Positions 57,901-64,000 of a stretch of 64,000 nucleotides of DNA are shown here, one piece after another. The notes under the pieces were generated by a model that had not been told where the DNA came from, made no database searches, and was given only the letters and a program-made list of their open reading frames with translations. The position numbers were made by a program, and so were the translations under genes. This DNA comes from Nematostella vectensis. Taxonomy: Eukaryota > Cnidaria > Anthozoa > Actiniaria > Edwardsiidae. How positions within the stretch are numbered: the first letter of the stretch is position 1; every line of letters starts with the position of its first letter. Where the stretch lies: NCBI RefSeq assembly GCF_932526225.1, contig NC_064037.1:15231601-15295600 (forward strand), read 5' to 3'.

Positions 57901-59571
57901 TGAAATTACCAAGCACAGGCTACAAGGGAAACCGAGAGGACAAAAATGACGGAGTTTGGGATGTTTGCAATTTAAGAAATGACTGGACGGAGCTATAACT
58001 AGAAAGAAATTGGATTTTTTTCCTTCAATTTCATTAACTTAGAAGCTTACATGGTCAAATAGTATCCAATCAGATATGGAAAACACAACAAACTCTTGAT
58101 AAAAAAACATCAAAATTTAAAACTTAATATTTATTTCAAACTCATAATAAAAAAAAAGAATTGTCACACTTTACAGTTGGGCTAAAATGATAGAACAACC
58201 CTAAAAGATATTATCAATTCCTTGATTTTAAATTAATATTTCAAACTCATAATAATAAAAAAAAAAGAAATTGTCACACTTCATGGCTGGGCTAAAATGA
58301 TAGAACAACCCTAAAAGATATTTATCAATTCCTTGATTTAAAAAAGGTAAAAGATATGAGTACATGGGAGTACCCCCACTTCCCTTGGCTGGACTCTAAT
58401 CAGCACTCACCACCCAACCCTGTTTAAAGTGGCAATTGCACCTATTTACTGTACTTCTGGACAATAGTGTAACAATCTCTGATGATTTTTAATGGAAAAC
58501 ATGAAAAAAATCAAAAAAGCAGTAAGTCTATCATAAGTTTCTTTAATTTAATGCGACTGACAATTTAGGACGGATTGCCTGTTGAATGTGTAGATTCTAA
58601 TAGATTATTTTGGCTTTTGTAGGTTAAGGTTTCCATTGGTGCGCTGGAAGTAAACTTGTGCAAATGCTTTTTTTAGCGGGGTTTTTCCTGAATGCATGCA
58701 AATGATAAAGTAATCTCAGCAAGCCTCCATATGAATTAAGCAGTCACTGTTGAGCATTGAACATGTGCCATTATTAGCCCATATGTCTTTTTAAAATGGA
58801 TTATGTCAGTATTTGCAAGGAAAACTTTAAAAATTTTAAAAATTGGCTTTAAATTCCTATCAAGATTTGCTATTCTTGAACAATTTTATGCGATTATAAG
58901 AGTTGATATCGAAATAGTTATAAAAACTAAACATATTAGATGCATAAAGTCAGTTGCTCACAGGTTTTGTGCACCGAGATAATCTATTTGGACAAAATCA
59001 AGTAAGAAAATTGAACTGATTTTTTAGTGTATCTGCCTCAAAGTTAGAGCAAAATTAAAGTTCAAGTTTTACTGAAAATTGTATTAATACTTTTCAGTTT
59101 TCATTACCTACCGTATTATTGATCCACTTTTAAATTCGTGATTCTACTGGGACGATCTATCTCAACCTTAATTGTCACTCCAGCCCTTGTTGATTACAAG
59201 ATTATTTACACTAATACTGTAAACCTAACAATAATAAAACTACACTGTTTATCTCCTTGAAAAATTAAAAAGGAGCTCGAATTTGGTACTATTCGATTTT
59301 CTAGTTCATTTGATTACCAAGCTCATTTGATACTATGTTTATTGTACAAACGGACTTTTCCCTCTTCTAAAATTTACCTCTCTTGAAAGCAGGAATCGGA
59401 CCCCCATGCTCTCTGTTTAGTGGCTTCTATCTCGTTTCTGTGAAAATACTTTGCGTTTCCATCCCAGGCCTGCCTTCGATCTGCTTCATTCTGATTTCTT
59501 CTCACCATAAGTCCTTCAGAACGGCTTTTATAATTTTTCATCCAGTATGGTTGTAACGTCGGAAGCGCCAT
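48908..59571 (-). CDS. TCHP: trichoplein (TCHP), coiled-coil centriole and keratin-linked protein, 500 aa, 20 exons
   Basis: Trichoplein binds keratin filaments and sits at centrioles, where it activates Aurora A and restrains cilium assembly. Exons: 59571-59378, 57763-57655, 57570-57512, 57440-57398, 56879-56823, 56435-56367, 56248-56217, 55664-55590, 55474-55408, 55150-55088, 53902-53853, 53546-53480, 53268-53230, 53018-52947, 52459-52398, 51504-51423, 51056-50871, 50675-50608, 49693-49618 and 48940-48908. The total is 1503 bases; the human protein is 498 aa. The protein starts [10 protein letters not shown] as in human, has HVVESW, the [10 protein letters not shown]-type block ([20 protein letters not shown]) and [19 protein letters not shown], and ends [15 protein letters not shown]. 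Nearly the whole chain is heptad coiled coil rich in Glu, Arg, Lys and Gln. The last exon also reads open in another frame, but only this phase joins. Introns hold two MITEs, a hammerhead ribozyme and a duplicated exon. Confidence 0.95.
49870..50165 (+). mobile_element. TTAA-flanked MITE, copy 4
   Basis: Full-length, 296 bp, with intact terminal repeats. It is longer than copy 1 because of a short internal duplication around 'aaatagatttaacgtcttta'. It lies in the TCHP intron before exon 19. Confidence 0.85.
51505..51690 (-). repeat. array of about 62 bp x 3 built from the TCHP exon 16 acceptor
   Basis: On the TCHP strand the intron ends ACTCTGATCCACAG and exon 16 follows directly. The units upstream repeat 'ctctgatccacag' or a variant, joined to 'gaatgcggcatagagtatac' and 'catcccatttaacct'. 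Each unit carries a 3' splice-site look-alike. The same unit family appears in opposite orientation at 63698-64000. Confidence 0.85.
51718..51885 (+). repeat. 22-bp minisatellite, about eight units
   Basis: Unit 'gggactcttcaatgtacaaa' plus two A. Units differ only by a G/A change and one terminal change. It lies in the TCHP intron between exons 15 and 16. Confidence 0.9.
51900..52345 (+). repeat. degenerate tandem repeat of about 43-50 bp
   Basis: About nine loose units with the phrase 'gtgtgttcgctctgcattag' followed by 'agagggtaatctacgggaag'. A G run interrupts it at about 51980. Directly adjacent to the 22-bp array, in the same TCHP intron. Confidence 0.75.
53040..53225 (+). repeat. AAC-rich imperfect trinucleotide tract
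   Basis: Interrupted runs of 'caacaacaac', 'aacaacgac' and 'gataac' over 180 bases, in the TCHP intron between exons 13 and 14. Open frames over it (Thr-rich) are artefacts. Confidence 0.75.
54654..54690. repeat. (TA)n microsatellite, left of the ribozyme element
   Basis: About 18 perfect TA units. Together with the tract at 54851-54939 it brackets a 160-bp insert, suggesting that the insert landed in, or spread with, a TA microsatellite. Confidence 0.9.
54751..54850 (-). ncRNA. type I hammerhead ribozyme with an extended stem I
   Basis: Read on the minus strand: CUGAUGA (54822-54816); stem II GUGG-GCAA-CCAC (54815-54804) with a GCAA loop; GAAA (54803-54800); a short stem III of ACA/UGU closed by GACC; then the GUA cleavage site after position 54790. 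Stem I pairs UCCC (54826-54823) with GGGA (54789-54786), opens into an internal loop, and continues as a perfect 21-bp helix between 54850-54830 and 54771-54751. All invariant core bases are present. Similar short-stem-III hammerheads are known in Penelope-like retroelements and retrozymes. It lies in the TCHP intron between exons 10 and 11, in the sense direction, so the pre-mRNA would contain it. Confidence 0.85.
54851..54939. repeat. (TA)n microsatellite, right of the ribozyme element
   Basis: About 44 perfect TA units directly abutting the outer helix of the hammerhead. Length in the assembly is unreliable for such a tract. Confidence 0.9.
56369..56598 (-). repeat. 115-bp tandem duplication containing TCHP exon 6
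   Basis: Two copies, 56369-56483 and 56484-56598, are almost identical. The copy at 56484 repeats most of the exon with its acceptor, but continues into 'cagggcacccc' instead of the GTAAAT donor. Only the 56367-56435 exon can therefore splice normally. Inclusion of both would break the frame. Confidence 0.92.
58424..58676 (+). mobile_element. TTAA-type MITE, copy 5 (degenerate)
   Basis: Follows the family consensus ('aatctctgatgatttttaat', 'aagcagt', 'agattctaatagattatttt', 'ggaagtaaact') with many changes and poor termini. Lies in TCHP intron 1. Confidence 0.7.
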
Positions 59572-59691
59572 TTTGAAATTTGTTTGGGTCTCGAACATGG
59601 AAACGAGACAAACTCAATTACGCATGCGCACAGGCTTTTATCTCATTGGCAAGGGTTTATATATTGTTTTGTATGAGTTGTTATTTCATCT

Positions 59692-59697
59692 GCCGAA

Positions 59698-59747
<50 letters not shown>

Positions 59748-59793
59748 AATCCGGAGGGCTCGTAGGGGCCCTGAACAATCCCGGGTTTCGGCA
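59692..59793 (+). tRNA. tRNA-Phe(GAA) interrupted by a 29-bp insertion, probable pseudogene
   Basis: GCCGAAATAGCTCAGTTGG opens a canonical acceptor stem and D arm. The anticodon arm is GACTGAAGATC with GAA at 59725-59727, and the B-box GGTTCAATCC is intact. The matching 3' strand, CGGGTTTCGGCA, is found only after 29 extra bases (59753-59781) placed inside the T arm. With the extra bases removed, the T stem (CCTGG/CCGGG) and acceptor stem (GCCGAAA/TTTCGGC) pair as in animal tRNA-Phe. Introns are not known at this place in eukaryotic tRNAs, so it is likely inactive. It lies 120 bases upstream of the TCHP start codon, in the opposite direction. Confidence 0.8.
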
Positions 59794-61324
59794 TAACTTT
59801 TTTTCTCTGGCTTTCCAAATCGGGGAAACCATGTTTTTCAGATGATGAAATTTGGATTAGAGATTTTAGAGTGCATGCCCCTATAAAATAATCGCATTTT
59901 GTTAAAAAGTACACAGAAGGAAAAAAAATATTGGGGCCTAGAAGCCACGTGGGCTCTGGGAACGAGATTGTGGGGCTGGTTGCCACTCTAACTCGGGAGG
60001 ACTGTCAGAGGTGACAAATATGAGACAAACTAGGGCGGTTATACGCTATAAAACACTGGGTAAACGCCTTCATTGAAGGCTAAAGACAAACACTAGTAAG
60101 TATTAATGCTTCCAAAATTTCCTGGACCCCCTTAAGGCGGGACTTCACAAAACAATTGTTGTTATTGTTTACATTTTACTTTCGTTTTTTTTACTACTGG
60201 CAGCATAATTAGATTATCCTGAACACAGGCTAAAAGACTGGAAAAGGGATACTAGCTTCACTCGTTGTTCCGCCATTTTTTTTTGTTAACATTTTTCTAA
60301 GAACTTCTAATTTTCAGTTGAGGCTGGGCCGTTCTTATTTTCAGAGTATTTTAAGGCTGAATATGTTCTTAACGATGTTATTTAATTTTAGTGTGTATAA
60401 GAATATAATACCTAATGAATTATTAGGAAGAGAATTACACTAATGCAGATCAATAGCAATAGTAAGATTGTTACTATGAGCACAATTTGACTAAAAAAGA
60501 AAAACAATTCTGTTAATCTGAGCCTCGGCATGTTGTTAGCATGCTTTTAAAATGTGGTGAAATTTCAGGCTGGACGTTATTATAAAAAATGGTTCTTATA
60601 AAAAAAATAGTGTATCACACGGCTAGAGACTGGAGGTGTTATTTTAACGTAATCGTAATCAAAAATTTTCGGTTCGACCGCCTACACGTTGGTTTTCGGA
60701 TTAAAAAAGTTTGCGAATCAGCCCGCGTAATCGTCGTATCCGTGTGGACGCGTAGCCGTATCCGCAACGATTATGGATACGTGTGATGGAGGGAAAGGGG
60801 GAAGCGGTGATGCGGTTGTGTTAGTGCGGTTTTTCGATTTTGGCCGTTTTTTTCTTTTTTTTTTTTGAGGGGGGGGGGGGGGGTGCAGTTTTGAAGTTTC
60901 CCACTTTCTTACAGTAAAACAAAAGCCGTTTTACGGTCTTTCGCAAAACTCTGATGTAGTTAACTTTACGGTAACCAGCGCTTACAGCTGTACAGAGCAG
61001 TTACCTAAAGCGTCTTTTCTCTCTCTTTCTTTCGTCTGCACGCGTACGCTTTCGGTCTCGATCCCTGTCGCCCATGTCGTCGTCCTCGAGGGTGAAGTTG
61101 ATGCCTTGTAACATGGGAATCAGACCAGTGTTATTTTGGTTCCTTATTTCGCAGTTCTTTTTTCCTCTGTTTCCTTATTCGCTCAGTTCCTATCAAATCC
61201 GGGGGTGGGGGTACTTACATGACACATTTTAATTCGATTTGAAACAGTATTTGGGCATATCAGTATAGCGTATGTTATTTTACAATAATCAATTATTGCC
61301 TGTCATCTACCTCCATGTTGCCCT
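59794..61324. other. spacer between tRNA-Phe and the P450, no gene seen
   Basis: AT-rich sequence with a T/G run near 60.86 kb and dispersed fragments ('gagcctcggcatg' at about 60520, and 'acagagcagttacctaaagc' at about 60990, which resembles 'acagagcagttgcccagggc' at about 32670). No exon chain was found on either strand. Confidence 0.5.
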
Positions 61325-61500
61325 GTATGCGTTAGCCTCGTCCCCAGGCTACTCCCTTGCTGTCAGCTCCATGATGCTTTGCGCGCAGACTTACACTTTA
61401 CAATATGGCGGACGCTTCATGAGATCAGAAAGGGCCAGTGACGTCATAGCTCGGTAGAGCGTGATAGGCCCGCCGAGGAGCGTATACGTAATCCTTTTCG
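61325..61500 (+). repeat. dispersed repeat, partner of 17705-17835
   Basis: Blocks 'gcctcgtccccaggctact', 'cccttgctgtcagctcc', 'atgatgctttgcg', 'agagcgtgataggcccgcc' occur in the same order as in the minus-strand copy at 17705-17835. It ends about 110 bases upstream of the P450 start codon and may contribute to its promoter region. Confidence 0.65.
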
Positions 61501-61609
61501 TGTGTTTGCGCCTCAGGGGTTCTTTTATTTTCTGTCCGTCATGCGTTCCCTACAGAGCATTTGCATTTCACGATCGGCACTCTTCTCATCTTAAACAAAC
61601 TAAACCAAC

Positions 61610-63091
61610 ATGTTGGTTGAGTTTGCGATCCTCGCTGCATCTCTCTTCATCTTCTACCATCTGTTCTTGGAGTTCAGAGGAAGCAACTTGCCGCCCGGTC
61701 CGCGTCCTCTCCCACTCATCGGTAACTTGAATTTACTAAGCAAGCAAATGCACTTAAGCTTTACCGAGCTCGAGAAGACATACGGCAAGGTCTACCGGCT
61801 CTACCTTGGCCACAAACTTGCGATAGTGCTCAGCGGAGATGCTATAAAAGAGGCTCTAGTTCGGCAACCGAGAAATTTTGCAGGAAGGCCCGTTCTGAAT
61901 CCACAGTTAAAAAGTGCGCTAAACCGAGGTCCAGGTCTTACGGTGATGGATTATGGCGAAACATGGAAGTTGTTTCGCAAACTTGGGCATTCGACCATTA
62001 AAGTTTATGGCGAGAATCGATTGCAAGACGTGATTAAAGATGAAGTGTTGGAGCTCTGTAACCGCCTGGAGTCCTCCGCAGGCAAGCCTTTTGATATCAC
62101 TCAACAGTTCGGCATCGCTGTTACTAACGTGATTTGTACGAAGCTGTTTGGAACGCGCTATCAGATAGACGACCCTGAATTCCTCCGAGTTTATGAGATC
62201 CACGATAAACTGTCTCGTATAGGATTCGGCGGAAACTTGGTCACCAATATTTTTCCTTCCCTCGCTTCTATACTTCCTTTTAGCGAAAAGCAGAGGGATC
62301 TGATACAGATCGGCCAAGAGAGATATGAAATCCTAGAGAGGAAATACCAAGAGCACGTGAAGACCTTCGACCCTGAAAATATTCGTGATTACACGGACGC
62401 TCTGCTAAAAGCCAAACAAGACGCGGAGCAGGAGGACAAGTCCAGCAAGGAACACTTGCAGGAAAGCACCATCATAATGGCAGGGCTCGCCACCCTGTTC
62501 ATTGCCGGGTCCGAGACCACCTCAACCACCCTGGGATGGGCTGTCATCTACCTTCTGCACAACCCAGACGTCCAGGAACGCCTGCACAAGGAGATCGATG
62601 ACGTCATCGGTCGGGACGCCTTTCCTCAGCTTTCTAAAAGAAAAGAGCTCCCAGTGCTAGAGGCGTTCACCGCCGAGACCCTCCGCCTTGCGAACTTGGC
62701 GCCTTTGGCCATTCCCCACAAGGCCCGCGAGCGGTCCACCTTGCAAGGGTTTGAAATCCCCGAGGGGACCACTGTGTTCGCGAATCTCTGGTCTCTCCAC
62801 CACGACCCAACCGTCTGGAAGGATCCATTCACCTTCAACCTGGACCGGTTCCTGGACGAAGAAGGGAAATTCAAGGCGCCCGTTGGTGGTACCTTCCTGC
62901 CATTTGGTGCCGGTCCGAGGGTGTGTCTAGGAGAGGTTCTGGCTCGCTCTGAGCTGTTCCTATTCCTTTCACGGATGCTGCAGAGGTTCGAGTTTGTTAA
63001 TCCCCCTGGCTGCGAGCTTCCATCTATGGAGGGGGACCTGGGCGTGGTACTGCACCCCATGCCCTACACTGTGTGCGTCCGATCACGTTAA
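61610..63091 (+). CDS. cytochrome P450, clan 2 (CYP1/CYP17-like), 493 aa, intronless
   Basis: A haem monooxygenase of the microsomal type. An N-terminal membrane anchor (VEFAILAASLFIFYHLFLEF) is followed by the proline hinge PPGPRPLPLIGN (28-39). The I-helix oxygen-binding motif AGSETT lies at 299-304, the ExxR motif ETLR at 356-359, and the haem loop FLPFGAGPRVCLGE starts at 429 with axial Cys439. Length and layout are those of full-length CYP1, CYP2 or CYP17 enzymes. The ATG at 61610 is the only start that keeps the whole anchor. The gene has no introns, unlike its neighbours, which suggests a retrocopy or an intron-poor P450 lineage. Likely an endoplasmic reticulum enzyme of xenobiotic or steroid-like metabolism; the substrate cannot be read from sequence. 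Its stop codon lies in the first unit of a tandem array. Confidence 0.96.
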   Translation: MLVEFAILAASLFIFYHLFLEFRGSNLPPGPRPLPLIGNLNLLSKQMHLSFTELEKTYGKVYRLYLGHKLAIVLSGDAIKEALVRQPRNFAGRPVLNPQLKSALNRGPGLTVMDYGETWKLFRKLGHSTIKVYGENRLQDVIKDEVLELCNRLESSAGKPFDITQQFGIAVTNVICTKLFGTRYQIDDPEFLRVYEIHDKLSRIGFGGNLVTNIFPSLASILPFSEKQRDLIQIGQERYEILERKYQEHVKTFDPENIRDYTDALLKAKQDAEQEDKSSKEHLQESTIIMAGLATLFIAGSETTSTTLGWAVIYLLHNPDVQERLHKEIDDVIGRDAFPQLSKRKELPVLEAFTAETLRLANLAPLAIPHKARERSTLQGFEIPEGTTVFANLWSLHHDPTVWKDPFTFNLDRFLDEEGKFKAPVGGTFLPFGAGPRVCLGEVLARSELFLFLSRMLQRFEFVNPPGCELPSMEGDLGVVLHPMPYTVCVRSR

Positions 63092-63364
63092 GACCATGCT
63101 TATTCAGTTATGCCTTACACTGTGTGCGTCCGATCACGTTAAGACCATGCTAATTCAGTTATGCCTTACACTGTGTGCGTCCGATCACGTTAAGACCATG
63201 CTAATTCAGTTATGCCGTACACTGTGTGCGTCCGATCACGTTAAGACCATGCTAATTCAGTTATGCCCTACACTGTGTGCGTCCGATCACGTTAAGACCA
63301 TGCTAATTCAGTTATGCCGTACACTGTGTGCGTCCGATCACGTTAAGACCATGCTTATTCAGTT
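63060..63364 (+). repeat. 51-bp tandem array of six units containing the P450 3' end
   Basis: The first unit is the end of the coding region: codons for MPYTVCVRSR, the TAA stop and 18 further bases. Units are almost identical (changes such as 'atgccctaca' to 'atgccttaca' and 'gcttatt' to 'gctaatt'). Because 51 is a multiple of three, one frame stays open through all units. Five extra copies of the C-terminal codons and stop form the start of the 3' UTR. Confidence 0.95.
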
Positions 63365-63697
63365 CAATGCTATGTGCAAAAACAGTGTAATCTCTTAAGT
63401 TTTTTTTTTTATTAATATAGAGTAAATCCTTAAATAGCTCGTTCCATATGATAAACACTTTACAAAACCAATACATCTAAAAAGAGTACTTTTTTGCCGT
63501 GTCTAGGGTACCAGCTGTATTTAGGTTAAACTGTATGCATTCGTCGTTTTTGGTAGAGGAGTTATAATGAACAAAATAATCCCAATCAATGTCTTATCAA
63601 GGTTGTTGTTGTATTAGTTCTTCCTTCACACATTCGGTGATTGCCTGTTTTATCCAGACCCCGTTCAAACTGATCTCTTTTTTGCTTGTAGTGATAA

Positions 63698-64000
63698 TAA
63701 TGCGACTTGCATCCCATTTAACCTACATAATGCGAACTCTGATCCACAGAAATGCGGCATACAGTATACAGCCATCCCATTTAACCTAGCTAATGCGAAC
63801 TCTGATCCACAGGAATGCGGCAGAGTAAACAGCCATCCCATTTAACCTAGCTAATGCGAACTCTGATCCACAGGAATGCGGCATAGAGTAAACAGCCATC
63901 CCATTAAACCTACCTAATGCGAACTCTGATCCACAGGAATGCGGCATAGAGTATACAGTCATCCCATTTAACCTACCTAATGCGAACACTGATCCACAGG
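63698..64000 (+). repeat. 65-bp tandem array, inverted relative of the TCHP acceptor array
   Basis: Unit: 'aatgcgaactctgatccaca', then 'ggaatgcggcatagagtata', then 'cagccatcccatttaaccta'. At least four and a half units run off the window edge. The same unit is found inverted at 51505-51690, where it abuts TCHP exon 16. No gene is seen between 63365 and the array. Confidence 0.9.

Overview
The window is nuclear DNA from an animal. Its genes are split into many short exons with GT/AG introns, and their products match animal families: RAD9 checkpoint clamp, alpha carbonic anhydrase, RNF25, trichoplein, a class A GPCR and a clan-2 cytochrome P450. The AT-rich introns, small genes, abundant MITEs and gene mix suggest an anthozoan cnidarian, plausibly a sea anemone such as Nematostella. 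The species is an inference; no marker proves it.

Layout. 0.36-2.64 kb (-): a four-exon GNAT-type acetyltransferase, head to head with RAD9 across a 100-bp promoter. 2.75-15.1 kb (+): RAD9, 17 exons, swollen by a 1.15-kb inverted-repeat transposon and two minisatellites. 15.96-17.5 kb (-): a ChaN/Tiki-superfamily haem-binding-type protein, tail to tail with RAD9. 19.3-29.9 kb: gene-poor and repeat-rich, with only a weak divergent pair of candidate first exons near 19.4 kb. 30.0-35.95 kb (+): a secreted or membrane-anchored carbonic anhydrase, 8 exons. 36.9-44.6 kb (-): RNF25, 10 exons, with an in-frame stop inside its long tail. 46.1-48.1 kb (+): a damaged-looking class A GPCR. 48.9-59.6 kb (-): trichoplein (TCHP), 20 exons, 500 codons. 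59.7 kb (+): a tRNA-Phe gene broken by a 29-bp insertion. 61.6-63.1 kb (+): an intronless cytochrome P450.

The genes do not form a pathway; this is ordinary animal gene order. Two themes stand out. First, at least six tandem arrays begin exactly at a gene edge and carry that edge in every unit: two RAD9 5' splice sites, the RAD9 stop codon, a TCHP 3' splice site, the P450 stop codon and the GPCR C-terminus with stop. Second, a TCHP intron holds, on the sense strand, a sequence that folds as a complete type I hammerhead ribozyme with a 21-bp outer helix. RNF25 also carries, beyond its in-frame TAA, 232 open codons with three PPPGF/PPPGL motifs of the kind bound by GIGYF GYF domains.

All exon models were built by hand from reading frame, splice consensus and remembered family sequences. 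RAD9, carbonic anhydrase, RNF25, TCHP and the GNAT gene each sum to an exact multiple of three from ATG to stop, which supports them.
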